A stretch of 64,000 bases of DNA from JADJLQ01 sp038251405 (lineage in GTDB: Bacteria > Bacteroidota > Bacteroidia > Chitinophagales > Saprospiraceae). The notes beneath the pieces are model-generated. The model saw nothing but the letters and a program-made list of their open reading frames with translations, was not told the origin of the DNA and did no database searches. The position numbers were made by a program, and so were the translations under genes. The DNA lies in the NCBI GenBank assembly GCA_038251405.1, contig JBBSBH010000003.1, positions 136,090-200,089 on the forward strand, read 5' to 3'. Of the stretch, positions 28,329 to 37,068 are shown in pieces (positions within the stretch are counted from its first letter, which is position 1; each line of letters starts with the position of its first letter).

Positions 28329-28504
28329 AGTCCAACGACAATTATATTGGTATCAATTAAAACTGTCCAACCCGCTCCAAAAAACTTATATAACGGGTTT
28401 GTCTTACCTGATGGATTGTCAAAAAACCAAAGGCTTGTCGAATAAAAGTCACAACCTCTTGCACACAGCATAAGAAATGTCAATGTGAAGAATTTTAGTT
28501 TCAT
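28298..28504 (-). pseudogene. Small membrane protein truncated by an IS66 end
   Basis: 68 codons from an ATG at 28504. The native part has an N-terminal hydrophobic segment (FFTLTFLMLCARGCDFYST), a polar turn (NPSGKTNPLYKFFG) and the beginning of a second hydrophobic segment (WTVLIDTNIIVVGL). The last nine codons lie in the IS66 terminal sequence, so the protein is truncated after the second helix begins. The intact family is not identified. Confidence 0.55.
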
Positions 28505-28550
28505 AAATTTTACTTTTTATTTATTTACAATTTGGTTGTCGTCTTAAAAT

Positions 28551-28747
28551 GCCCTATGGCGTTTTGCATTGGCGAAGGGCAGGGAACTCATTGCTCGTCT
28601 GCCCGGTGCCGAAGCTAAATTGGAAACGAAAATATTAAATTGAAATGAAAGTTAAATACAAACGGTCCAGCCCCAAACTAAAGCTGATGTTGATTTACAG
28701 CCGAAGTTACAATGTCCTGCCCTGACTTTTTCCTATGCATTGTTGGC
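28551..28747. repeat. attC-like palindromic repeat R1
   Basis: 197 bp. The opening arm GCGTTTTGCATTGGCGAAGG continues into GCAGGG and pairs imperfectly with the closing arm GCCCTGACTTTTTCCTATGC, which leads to GTTGGC. The opening box is degenerate, the closing box is canonical for this array. The interior has the CAGCCCCAAACTAAAGCTG block shared with other long copies. It ends 34 bp before the stop of the oxidase gene. Confidence 0.65.
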
Positions 28748-28780
28748 TGCTGCTGTTTTATTCCATTTGTCATTACCCAA

Positions 28781-29932
28781 CTATTTCCATATTAAAGATT
28801 GGTCAATGCTTGCAATTGTGGCTCTCCCCGTTAATGCCATTGCCATTTCAAATTCTGCTCTTAAAATTTCTAATGCTTTGGTAACACCTTCTGCTCCTCC
28901 CGAAGCCAAACCAAAACAGATAGGCTTGCCAACTAACACGGCATTTGCACCCAAAGCAATTGCTTTTAAAACATCAGTGCCTCTTCGTATTCCACCGTCC
29001 ATTAAAATCGGTATTCGTTTGTTTACTCTTTCAACAATTCGTGGCAACACTTCAATCGTAGCAGGAACTGTATCTAAATTTCTGCCACTATGATTGGAAA
29101 CTATAATGCCCGACGCTCCAATTTTAATTGCTTTTTCTGCATCATCAGGATTTAGAATACCTTTTAACAAAACGGGTACTTTTGCAAATGAAATTAACCA
29201 TTCCATTTCTTTCCAAGTAAGCGGCATTTTCTGAGTGAATGCACCGTTTGTGTAAGGAGCATTTATACCATCGGGCAATTTAAATTTCACCCTTGCTTGT
29301 CTATTTCTTGCACCAGTAACTGGTGTATCTACTGTAATACATAAGGCACGACAACCTAATGCCTCTGCTTTTTGAACGAGGTTTTTAGTAAATTCTTTGT
29401 CGTCTCTTACATACAATTGAAACCAAAGTGGTTCACTTGCTACTTTTTTTATTTCTTCCAAAGGTGTAGTTGTAAATGAACTAACCACATAAATCGCCTT
29501 TGCTTTACCAGCTCCTTTGGCAGTTGCCAATTCACCTTCGGGATGCATGATTTTATGAAATGCGGTCGGGGCAATTAAAATGGGATAAGCTAATTTATGA
29601 CCATAAAGTGTAATAGTTGTATCCAATTTGCTAACGTCATTGAGCACAGTTGGGTTTATTTTAAGAGCATCAAAAGCCTGCCTGTTCCAACGCACAGTAA
29701 ATTCATCGGCTGCACCACTTGCGACATATTCATAAGCCATTTTTGTCATTTTCTCTTCTGCCATTTTTTCAAAATCAAACAAATTGATGATTTCAGATAA
29801 GTCAATAGGGTCACCATTAATAACTGGCAATTTATTTTGTCCAATTATTTGACTTTGTCCACCAAATGGAATCATTAAACCACCTGTCAATGCTGTGATT
29901 GTTTTGAGTAAGTCTCGTCTTGTCTGTTCCAT
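28781..29932 (-). CDS. FMN-dependent alpha-hydroxy-acid oxidase/dehydrogenase
   Basis: 383 residues. The N-terminus has a twin-arginine signal (TRRDLLK followed by a hydrophobic stretch), so it may be folded with FMN and exported. The barrel has all family marks: LYVRDDKEF, the ITVDTPVTGARNRQ block, catalytic SNHSGRNLD (His near residue 281; usual form SNHGGRQ), and phosphate-binding DGGIRRGTDVLKAIALGA. Known relatives oxidise L-lactate, glycolate or mandelate; the substrate here is undecided. It is a single-gene module between repeat R1 and a repeat broken by an IS91-like remnant. ATG at 29932. Confidence 0.87.
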   Translation of the reverse strand: MEQTRRDLLKTITALTGGLMIPFGGQSQIIGQNKLPVINGDPIDLSEIINLFDFEKMAEEKMTKMAYEYVASGAADEFTVRWNRQAFDALKINPTVLNDVSKLDTTITLYGHKLAYPILIAPTAFHKIMHPEGELATAKGAGKAKAIYVVSSFTTTPLEEIKKVASEPLWFQLYVRDDKEFTKNLVQKAEALGCRALCITVDTPVTGARNRQARVKFKLPDGINAPYTNGAFTQKMPLTWKEMEWLISFAKVPVLLKGILNPDDAEKAIKIGASGIIVSNHSGRNLDTVPATIEVLPRIVERVNKRIPILMDGGIRRGTDVLKAIALGANAVLVGKPICFGLASGGAEGVTKALEILRAEFEMAMALTGRATIASIDQSLIWK

Positions 29933-30005
29933 TTTTAATTTTATTTATTTGAATAATGTCAATTGCGGTTTTAATAAGGTTGTCTGTGTTACAGTAGCAG
30001 CCAAC

Positions 30006-30975
30006 ATTTATGAAAGTATCCGACAGCCCCGAAAAATAGAAAGCATATCAATAGGCTCATAAATGGCTGGTGGTATACTTTATGTTGACCGACTAGCAGA
30101 GGCTTCTCTCTATGGTAGAAAGTAATGTTTGAGCCAAGATGGGGAAACAGGAATTTGCTTTGGTACTGAATCGAATAATTCATAATTGATGTCAAAATGT
30201 ATTGATGGGCTTATAAATGTAGATAAATTTGAAGAGTTTGGTAGGAGAATGGAAATTATTTTTGAGAATAGACAAAGCATTACCCTTTGCATTAAAGCAT
30301 TAAAAATAAATGAATCATAAAACTGTACAAATTTCAAAATCTAATGTAGCACTTACCCATCCAATAGTATATTGTGATGAAAAGTGATGGCGACTAAAAT
30401 TAAAGACGATTGCAAGCAATGAGGGCATTGATTGTAGGTGATTTTATGTTTTTCTAATAGCCTTACATGCCAAGGTATTTTTACTTTATCAGGATGTGGT
30501 GGTAGCATAATAAAAACTATGATGGCGGATATATTTGTTTTGCGATTTCTATTACTGAGATAGCCATAACTTATTATTTTGGTAAGTATTTGGGTAAAAT
30601 ATGTTACTCGAATCGTCTAATATGTGTTTTAAAAAAAAAGAAAAACTAACAGCTGCCATTTTAGATTTTATGCTGCTTCAGCCAATTGTTTTGTCTAAAT
30701 AGATAAGGTAATTCAGCGTGTCATCAAAGGAAATTTGCGACGGACGAACATCATTGTAAAAAGTGAATAAATGTCTAAGCTCTGATAAATAGCTTCTCTT
30801 AGTGTAAGGACTATATTCTCCTAGATTTAGAAGATCATTAGTTCGCTGTAATGCATTAATTGCAAATTGTGAAAGTGTTTTTTTTCTTGCATAATTTTAT
30901 TTTTTAGATTAGCAAGATAGGAGATTGTGATTAAACATTTAGGAGAAACCCGTTGTGTAGCAATGTAGGTTCAAC
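30006..30975 (-). mobile_element. Internally deleted IS91-like element
   Basis: Both ends match the larger IS91-like element at 59.5-63.9 kb: the left end ATTTATGAAAGTATCCGACA, and the right end finishing GTAGGTTCAAC. Between them, 30353-30620 encodes the last residues of the HUH transposase in minus-strand frame (YGYLSNRNRKT and a C-terminal YNQCPHC motif). The match then jumps at about 30621 to the recombinase N-terminal region. About 1.5 kb is thus deleted. It sits directly after GCCAAC, the opening box of a palindromic repeat, and is bounded on the right by TCATATATACACGC. It can move only if helped in trans. Confidence 0.75.
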
Positions 30976-31129
30976 TCATATATACACGCTACTTTATAGC
31001 GTCTATACACCCATTTTGGGGTTGCTATGCGAATGTTTTGTTTCGTTTATTATTAAACAAAGGAAAGCGTTAATTATTAATTTTCAAAGAGTTATTGTTT
31101 TACATTAGCATCAAACCCCACCCCTCCAC

Positions 31130-31157
31130 AAAAAAAGCCCCACTCTGCAGCGGGGCA
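31130..31157 (-). terminator. Rho-independent terminator of the Na/Pi transporter gene
   Basis: Read on the minus strand, GCCCCGCTGCAGAGTGGGGC forms a GC-rich hairpin followed at once by seven T residues. It lies about 190 bp beyond the stop of the transporter gene. It also has an A/T-rich other side and could work weakly in the opposite direction. Confidence 0.75.
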
Positions 31158-31347
31158 TTCTTTTAATAAAAGCAATTAATTATACTGTTATGAATCAAAC
31201 AAGCCCTATCTATCCATTTTTTTAACCCGAGGCTCTAAAAATAAGGAAAGGAAGGGTGCAGGATAAATTGATAAGTTTACAGATTAAATAATTTAAATTA
31301 TATTGTTCACAGGTCCTCTTCTTTTACCTGTTGCTTGCAGAACAGAT

Positions 31348-33048
31348 TTATTCAATATTACCAGCAAGTGTAGTGCTTTCTTCAAATTTTTCGGCGGCAG
31401 GGGAGTCTAGCAAATAATCTTTTAGTGAAAAAATGATTGCCTTGCAAGAAGAATACAATTCGCGATTAAGAATAAACAGCGTAGAAATATCTACTTCTTT
31501 TAACATTTCCTTTCGAACATCTCCATAAGAAATGTTCACTTGCGCGTTATAATCTTGTTTTGTTTTTGTGAGGAGCTTCTCTAGCTTTTCAGCGCACAAA
31601 GTCTTATCCTTCAACATAAATATTTGATTCAATTCTGCATAAAAAGTGCGCAATTGTGTTCGGAATAATTGGTAAGTGCCATACTTTAAATCGTTAACTG
31701 AATTGCTGAATTCAATTCTATCATGATCAACGTCTTTTAGGCCTTTTGCGGAATTCATGGCATTTCTAACAGCCGTCATTAATTGATTGAGATGAATGAA
31801 ATCCTCCTGATTAATTTGCTCTGCCATCATCTTAGCGAAAAAGGATAAAATTTCTCCTTCCGCCTGTTTCAGAAGGTGATACTTTTGTAAGTAGGGTAAT
31901 GAAGAGGAAAATGCTTTATTGCTTTGCGCCTTTGTTTTGAATTCATTTTCATCGGGTGCTTCATCTTCAATTTGAAACACCTCCATATTCAAATGTATCG
32001 TGCGGTATATAAAAAGGCTTGATTCTTTTTCAAGCATTTCTAATGCTGTGTCAAAAATTTTAGGACTGGTGTTTTGAATAAAGGAGGTGGCTCTTTTTTC
32101 GTCTTGACCGAAATGCTTTTCAAGAAATTTAGCAAGGGAATTGAGAAAAAAGTAAAAGAAAATAACACCAACAATATTAATGAAAGTTTGAAAGGCCACT
32201 AAAATTATTAATGGGTTTTGAATGCCGATAATATCTCTCAACAATTTTATAATGGGCAACAGTAACACAAAACCAAATACAGAAGAAGCAATGTTGAAAA
32301 TGATGTTGGCACTGGCCACTCTTTTTTTAGCCGGTATACCGCCAATAGACCCAATAAAGAGTTTGATGGTAGTACCTAGTTCTGCCCCAAGCACCACTGC
32401 TACGGCAGTTTCGATGGGAATGATGGTGGCGTACAATGCACTAAGGACTATTACCACCATAGCGGCACTAGTTTGAATAAGTGCTGTAATAACAAAACCG
32501 ATTAATACAAACACTATTCGGTGGTAATGTAAATAGGGTGCAAAGTCGAAGGCTTTTAGCAGGGAGTCCATACTTTCTTTCATGAACTGAAGACCCAGAA
32601 ATAAAATGCCGAATCCCATAAGGAACTTACTGATTTGATAAATGCCTTTCTTATTTCGGAATACGATAAGTGCAATACCCGATAAGCCGATAATAGGTAA
32701 AGTAAACTGGGTAATGTTTGTATTGAACCCAAAAAGCGCCACCAACCAACTATTAATAGTTCCCCCTACATTGGCCCCCAACACAACGCCAATTGCATTC
32801 CGCATAGTAAGCATTCCTGCCCCAACAAATGATAGCAGCATTAAATTGACGATTGAGCTACTTTGCAAAATAGCTGTCACCCCGGCACCGCTTAAGATGG
32901 CGCTTAATTTATTGTTGGTGTGCTTTTGTAAAAATAATTTGAAAGATCTTCCCTGTAATTGTTTTAATACATTTTCTAAATGGAGCATTCCATAAAGAAA
33001 CAGGCCAAGACCAGATAAAAACCGCCAAAAATCGGGTGTCGTCATCAT
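31348..33048 (-). CDS. Na+/phosphate cotransporter-family protein with PhoU-like tail
   Basis: 566 residues. About nine hydrophobic segments carry the duplicated signature of the NptA/PNaS family: GAGVTAILQSSS near residue 55 and the second copy ALIQTSAAM near residue 190, each followed by a GAN/GAE-G(G/T)T motif. From about residue 370 a soluble helical tail resembles PhoU. Family members import phosphate with sodium. It ends at its own strong terminator, so it is a monocistronic unit. ATG at 33048, with a second ATG one codon later. Confidence 0.87.
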   Translation of the reverse strand: MMTTPDFWRFLSGLGLFLYGMLHLENVLKQLQGRSFKLFLQKHTNNKLSAILSGAGVTAILQSSSIVNLMLLSFVGAGMLTMRNAIGVVLGANVGGTINSWLVALFGFNTNITQFTLPIIGLSGIALIVFRNKKGIYQISKFLMGFGILFLGLQFMKESMDSLLKAFDFAPYLHYHRIVFVLIGFVITALIQTSAAMVVIVLSALYATIIPIETAVAVVLGAELGTTIKLFIGSIGGIPAKKRVASANIIFNIASSVFGFVLLLPIIKLLRDIIGIQNPLIILVAFQTFINIVGVIFFYFFLNSLAKFLEKHFGQDEKRATSFIQNTSPKIFDTALEMLEKESSLFIYRTIHLNMEVFQIEDEAPDENEFKTKAQSNKAFSSSLPYLQKYHLLKQAEGEILSFFAKMMAEQINQEDFIHLNQLMTAVRNAMNSAKGLKDVDHDRIEFSNSVNDLKYGTYQLFRTQLRTFYAELNQIFMLKDKTLCAEKLEKLLTKTKQDYNAQVNISYGDVRKEMLKEVDISTLFILNRELYSSCKAIIFSLKDYLLDSPAAEKFEESTTLAGNIE

Positions 33049-33132
33049 TTATTTCCGAAACATATTTGTATAGTTGAATTTTTTAAATATCAATCGGTAT
33101 GTCTTTTTGTTATTAGTCCAGAAAGTTACAGG

Positions 33133-33158
33133 TTATTGCGAACACCTTAAAAAAATAA
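33133..33158 (+). repeat. Left copy of a 26-bp inverted repeat
   Basis: CGAACACCTTAAAAAA and its flanks here recur in reverse orientation at 34312-34337, with about two differences in 26 bp. The pair brackets the OsmC gene and the Lys-rich protein gene. Confidence 0.55.
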
Positions 33159-33250
33159 AATCATCCAACCTAACCACCTTGTTTTATGCAATGCATAAAG
33201 CTTGCAATAATAGGAAAACATGATGAGATTTATTGAGACATATTTTGTCC

Positions 33251-33463
33251 TTACTTACTATTGCTTAATTTTTTAATATGCTTATCGTTTTTTTTCACTA
33301 TGCGTTTAATAGATTTTTTCACAACCTTTTCAATTTTTTTTGTAAAGTCGGCTTTACTGTTCTTAAGCACTTTGTTTACTGCTTCCAACAATGCTTCTTT
33401 TAACGGTTTGATTGCTTTCTTTTTTAATTCTTTCGGTATTGGTATTAATTCTTTCTTTTTCAT
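33251..33463 (-). CDS. Small Lys-rich (histone-H1-like) protein
   Basis: 70 residues of which about a third are Lys, with no acidic domain and predicted helices (KPLKEALLEAVNKVLKNSK). It begins 12 bp after the stop of the OsmC gene on the same strand, so cotranscription is likely. Such short basic proteins in Bacteroidota may bind nucleic acid, but I cannot assign it to a family. The regular ATG start and operon position argue that it is real. Confidence 0.5.
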   Translation of the reverse strand: MKKKELIPIPKELKKKAIKPLKEALLEAVNKVLKNSKADFTKKIEKVVKKSIKRIVKKNDKHIKKLSNSK

Positions 33464-33475
33464 ATTCTTTCTTTT

Positions 33476-33916
33476 TTATTTAATGGTTATTAATGATTCT
33501 AAAGTAATTTTGGTTGTTATTGCATTTGCAATGGTACATGCTTTTTCACTCATTTCAAGCACCCGCTTGGCTTTCGGTTCGTTTTGAGTGCAAGGTATTA
33601 CTAATGTGGGTTTAAGAACAATTTCTGTTACAACTAACTTTCCATCTACTTTCTCAATTTTACCAATCGCATTGCTATCGAAACTTATAAATTGCAATTT
33701 GGAATTTTCTGCCACCAATAAAAATGTTGAGATTAAGCATGAATTTACTGCTGCAGCAAATAAATGTTCAGGAGTCCATTTTTCTTTTATACCTTTTAAA
33801 AATTTAGGGGGTGTGGCCACTTCTATTTTATTCGGTAGGATTGTGGAACTCAAAGTTTCCATTGTAAGCGCATCCCATTTTAAATTGACTTCGTAGGTAT
33901 GTGTATTGGTTATCAT
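33476..33916 (-). CDS. OsmC/Ohr-family peroxide-reductase-like protein
   Basis: 146 residues of the OsmC fold. It has the central helix with the first redox Cys (EHLFAAAVNSCLISTF) and the second Cys in SEKACTIANAI near the C-terminus, in the spacing seen in OsmC proteins that reduce organic peroxides. N-terminal beta strands (VNLKWDALTMETLSS) are typical. It is followed after 12 bp by the Lys-rich protein gene, and both lie inside a 1.2-kb segment flanked by inverted repeats. ATG at 33916. Confidence 0.83.
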   Translation of the reverse strand: MITNTHTYEVNLKWDALTMETLSSTILPNKIEVATPPKFLKGIKEKWTPEHLFAAAVNSCLISTFLLVAENSKLQFISFDSNAIGKIEKVDGKLVVTEIVLKPTLVIPCTQNEPKAKRVLEMSEKACTIANAITTKITLESLITIK

Positions 33917-34444
33917 TATAGATTTATCAAAGCGAAGGGATTGCCCTCTTGCATTTTATTTGGTTTATTTAACTATAGCATCATCGTAATTTACCAACAA
34001 TTTGTTTTTTTACTTGCCCAATACTTGATGTTTTACAAGCAATGCTTTCAGCCTCTTCAACATTTTTTTGTTCCATGGCATTATACTTTTGAATTATTTT
34101 TCAGCTTCAATTATTGTATTCAATGGCTAAATTGTAACAACAGAACAGATCTGATGGTATTGCAAAGAATGAGTATTACCTGATTATTAAAAAAGATTAC
34201 ATCAATCACACATTCGGGTTAAGAAGAAGTGTGCAATGAAGCAAATAGGGCGGTGATGAAAATTATTTAAAGGCGAGCTTGTTAAATAAAATTATTATTC
34301 ATTACGGCATGTTTATTTTTTAAGGTGTTCGTAATAATTTATCTATAAGTTTAGCCGAACTGAAAGTGAGCAAAGCTAACAGCGCAGCCCCCAGCGAAGC
34401 TAAATCGGTCCTTTTGGGTAAGTGCTGCCATGGCTAAAGCTTCT
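33917..34444. other. Noncoding stretch with inverted repeat and decayed palindrome
   Basis: No credible gene. It holds the right copy of the inverted repeat (34312-34337). At about 34355-34435 there are scraps (AAGCTAACAGC ... GGTAAGTGCTGCC) that may be a decayed array repeat. Confidence 0.35.
34312..34337 (-). repeat. Right copy of the 26-bp inverted repeat
   Basis: TTTTTTAAGGTGTTCG with flanks is the reverse complement of the sequence at 33133-33158. Similarity stops sharply at both outer and inner edges. Confidence 0.55.
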
Positions 34445-34801
34445 AGTTATTGCAATTGTTTTTTATTTGTACGAACAAAGTCGTCAAATGATTTGGGTTC
34501 TTTTCCAGTTATATTTTTCTATCCAATTTAAGAAATGTAAATTGTCAGTAAGCATTTGGTAACTCATTTTTTCATCGCCTTCCGCTATTTTCCCTTCTTT
34601 GTCAGTAGTTTTCCAATGGAGCATGCTGTCAGAAGTATAACTAACGCTTGCTTTCATTTCGGGAAAGGAAATTGTGGCTTTTTTGCCTATCAAATGATAT
34701 GCTACTGCTTGTTTCTTTTCCATTGTTGTTTGATTTTGATTATTTGCATTGTTACAAGCAACTACAAACACTGTTTAAAAAAATATTATTATATATTTCA
34801 T
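34445..34801 (-). pseudogene. Broken lipoprotein with MoaF-like domain joined to a reductase tail
   Basis: A start ATG at 34801 opens a signal peptide (MKYIIIFF) that hits a stop. Shifting one frame restores VFVVACNNANNQN, a lipobox, and then a MoaF-like domain (KKATISFPEMKASVSYTSD, DKMSYQML-type block). Near 34515 the frame is lost again, and another frame gives TGKEPKSFDDFVRTNK, which looks like the C-terminus of NmrA/SDR-type reductases. Two gene remnants seem to have been joined by deletion. Non-functional. Confidence 0.5.
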
Positions 34802-35194
34802 TTATTTTATTGTTGAATTTATTACGGGTTGACTATCCACAAACTGCTCAAAACTTACGATTTTGCTATCTTTCAATTTCCAAATATGAGCAACCCTTGC
34901 CGTAAAGGCTTTCTCCGTTAGTTTGTATGTACCTGTATAGGTGCCATAGGCAACTACTTTGTCATCGCTGGCTACATAATCTTCGGGTGTAAATTTGTAA
35001 TCAATCCATTCGCTACCTAATCTGCTAAAAACGTTTTTGGTTATATTTTCCAAACCAATATACGTTCCTGCGTATGGAAATCCCTTCGCTTCTGTCCACG
35101 AAATAGTGTCTATGACATATTTGGCTAAATTGTTGCCATTTTCTTCTGAAGTTTTTCCTTTGTAAGTGCTTTTTATTATTTCTAAATTTGTCAT
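34802..35194 (-). CDS. SnoaL-like (NTF2-fold) protein
   Basis: 130 residues from the ATG at 35194; an upstream TTG in frame was rejected as it adds no conserved sequence. The pattern NLEIIKSTYKGKTSEENGNNL at the start, GTYIGLENI, DYKFTPEDYVASDDKVV and HIWKLKDSKIVSFEQFVDS is that of SnoaL-like cyclase/isomerase relatives of the NTF2 fold. The substrate is unknown. It follows the MBL-fold gene by 64 bp and belongs to a minus-strand group headed by a Crp/Fnr regulator. Confidence 0.78.
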   Translation of the reverse strand: MTNLEIIKSTYKGKTSEENGNNLAKYVIDTISWTEAKGFPYAGTYIGLENITKNVFSRLGSEWIDYKFTPEDYVASDDKVVAYGTYTGTYKLTEKAFTARVAHIWKLKDSKIVSFEQFVDSQPVINSTIK

Positions 35195-35258
35195 TTCTAT
35201 TTTATTTAGAGAACAACTTGACAATGGTACGAGTATTGCCAAGTTGAAGATTATTAAT

Positions 35259-36098
35259 TTACCATTTCATTTCGCCTGTATTCACTTTTGCTCCAATTTG
35301 TAAAGCTGTTTCAAAAGTGAGTGTTGGGTATTTTACTTTTAACGCATTAATTAAGGCTTCCGAAGTTTTGTTGGTTTCCAAAGCCTCTTCATAAAACTGA
35401 ATATAACTTTTTGTATGCTTTACGGCACTAATATCGAATGGACTATTATTGTTGGCGTGTGCAGGAATAACAATTGCTGGGTGCAATGATTCTATTTTAT
35501 CCAAACCATTTATCCATTTATTACGAGCTTCTGTGCTTTGTGCATCTGCCATCCACAAGTTAAAAGTGGTTCCAAAAACATTAATACCACCTATTACGGC
35601 TTTTATAGAAGGTATCCACACAAATGCTTTTGTAGAAAATTCTTCCAAGCCAATAATTTCTAATTTTTGTCCTTCCAAATCAATTGAATTGCCTTGCAAA
35701 ACTTGTGGCAAGACCACGTTAGAAGTCAATGATTTTCCCAATCTACCACCCCAAACATCCAATTTATTTTGAGCCGTTGCTTTGATGTGTTCTATGGTTG
35801 GAGATGTTGCATAAACGGTTACTTCGGGAAAATGATTTTTAAATACTTCCAAACCAAAATAAAAATCGGGGTCGCCATAACTAACATATATAGATGTTAA
35901 TTTTTTGCCTGAATTTTTAATTTTTTGAGCTACTAATTCAGCATCTGCTAAGGTGAATTGTGCATCAATTAAAACAGTGTCTGTTTTACCAGAAACAATT
36001 ACAGATGCTACACCAAAACTATTTTCTGATGCATTGAACACTTCAAGTGTTAAAGGGCTTGTTTCTATTTTTTTGAAGCTTTGTGCTTGTACTTCCAC
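35259..36098 (-). CDS. MBL-fold hydrolase with altered metal site
   Basis: 279 residues. The fold is clear (VLIDAQFTLADAELVAQKI, then the metal-motif loop, GGINVFGTTFN, and AIVIPAHANN near the end). However, the canonical HxHxDH reads SYGDPDF here, so both His of the first metal site are absent while the Asp positions remain. The N-terminus starts with VQAQSF on a GTG codon and looks like the end of a signal peptide, so the true start or part of the signal may be lost. It lies between a Crp/Fnr regulator and a SnoaL-like gene in one orientation. Hydrolase activity is uncertain. Confidence 0.7.
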   Translation of the reverse strand: MEVQAQSFKKIETSPLTLEVFNASENSFGVASVIVSGKTDTVLIDAQFTLADAELVAQKIKNSGKKLTSIYVSYGDPDFYFGLEVFKNHFPEVTVYATSPTIEHIKATAQNKLDVWGGRLGKSLTSNVVLPQVLQGNSIDLEGQKLEIIGLEEFSTKAFVWIPSIKAVIGGINVFGTTFNLWMADAQSTEARNKWINGLDKIESLHPAIVIPAHANNNSPFDISAVKHTKSYIQFYEEALETNKTSEALINALKVKYPTLTFETALQIGAKVNTGEMKW

Positions 36099-36226
36099 TT
36101 TGAATAAAATTTAAATTGTTAAAATTGTTTTTTTGATTGCTATTATTATACTTATTGAATTTGATGATGCAAAGATAAAACGATCATATGCCCAAAAACA
36201 TTGAACAAGTTCAATAAATGAAAACA

Positions 36227-36808
36227 TTACTTCTTCATCGAAATTTTCTTTCTGATTTTACTCAAAAATTCGTGGCTAATGCCCAGGTAGGCTGCAATTT
36301 GTAGACTGGTAAGACGTTGATTGAGTTGAGGATATTTTTCGATAAAGTCAAGATACCGTTGGTCAGCAGTTTTACTCAAATTATCTATCATTCTTCTTTG
36401 CAAAGCAACGTGGGTTTTTTGAGTCATTACTCTAAATAATTTCTCTATTTCAGGTAAATTTGCATAAGCAAACTCTTTATCTTTTTTTGAAATTAAAAGC
36501 ACTTCACTATCTTCCAACGCTTCAATAAAAAGTTGCGATGGTATTTCATTCGTAAAACTATCAATGTCTGTAATCCACCAATTTTCTATTGCGAAATAGA
36601 GCACTTGTTCAAAACCATTCGTGTCAATATGAAACACTCTAAGAAGTCCTTTTGTAACAAAGCCTTCAAATTTACAAATTTCGCCTTCACGTAAAAGAAA
36701 CTCTTTTTTCTTGATAGTTTTTTTTTGAAACAAACTGCAAAAATCTGTCAATTCCTTGTCTGAAAGTGAAATGTGTTTTGATAAGTTCTGTTTTAATATT
36801 TCTGTCAT
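36227..36808 (-). CDS. Crp/Fnr-family transcriptional regulator
   Basis: 193 residues. N-terminal cyclic-nucleotide-binding-like beta roll (about 15-120: LLREGEICKFEGFVTKGLLR, then FTNEIPSQ) and a C-terminal HTH (RLTSLQIAAYLGISHEFLSKIRKK). No Cys cluster for an Fe-S centre. This is the small Crp-like type common in Bacteroidota that controls a neighbouring enzyme gene, so the MBL and SnoaL genes directly downstream are its likely targets. The start lies 26 bp from repeat R2, leaving little room for a promoter. Confidence 0.85.
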   Translation of the reverse strand: MTEILKQNLSKHISLSDKELTDFCSLFQKKTIKKKEFLLREGEICKFEGFVTKGLLRVFHIDTNGFEQVLYFAIENWWITDIDSFTNEIPSQLFIEALEDSEVLLISKKDKEFAYANLPEIEKLFRVMTQKTHVALQRRMIDNLSKTADQRYLDFIEKYPQLNQRLTSLQIAAYLGISHEFLSKIRKKISMKK

Positions 36809-36834
36809 ATTTTCTGACGGTCTTCGGTAAAATT

Positions 36835-37047
36835 GCCACTAATGGACAGGTATTGCTGCAGGTGTGGAATTCATTGCTCGTCCAGCCTGGTATCCCGATG
36901 GCTATCGGGACCAAATTAAAAATATAAAGTTGAAGTTAACAACAAAAAGCCAAATTGAAAATCGTCTGCCAGAACTACAGTACAGCGATGCAAATAGCCG
37001 AAGTTTCAACGTCAAGCCCCACTTGCAGCAATAACAATGTTGTAGGC
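36835..37047. repeat. attC-like palindromic repeat R2
   Basis: 213 bp. The opening arm (GCCACT ... TATTGCTGCAGGTGTGG) pairs with the closing arm (CCCCACTTGCAGCAATAAC ... GTAGGC). Inside are a perfect small hairpin, TCCCGATGGCTATCGGGA, and a block shared almost base for base with R5. Stop of the next gene is 21 bp beyond the end. Confidence 0.65.
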
Positions 37048-37068
37048 AGGCATTTTACAATTGGAGAT

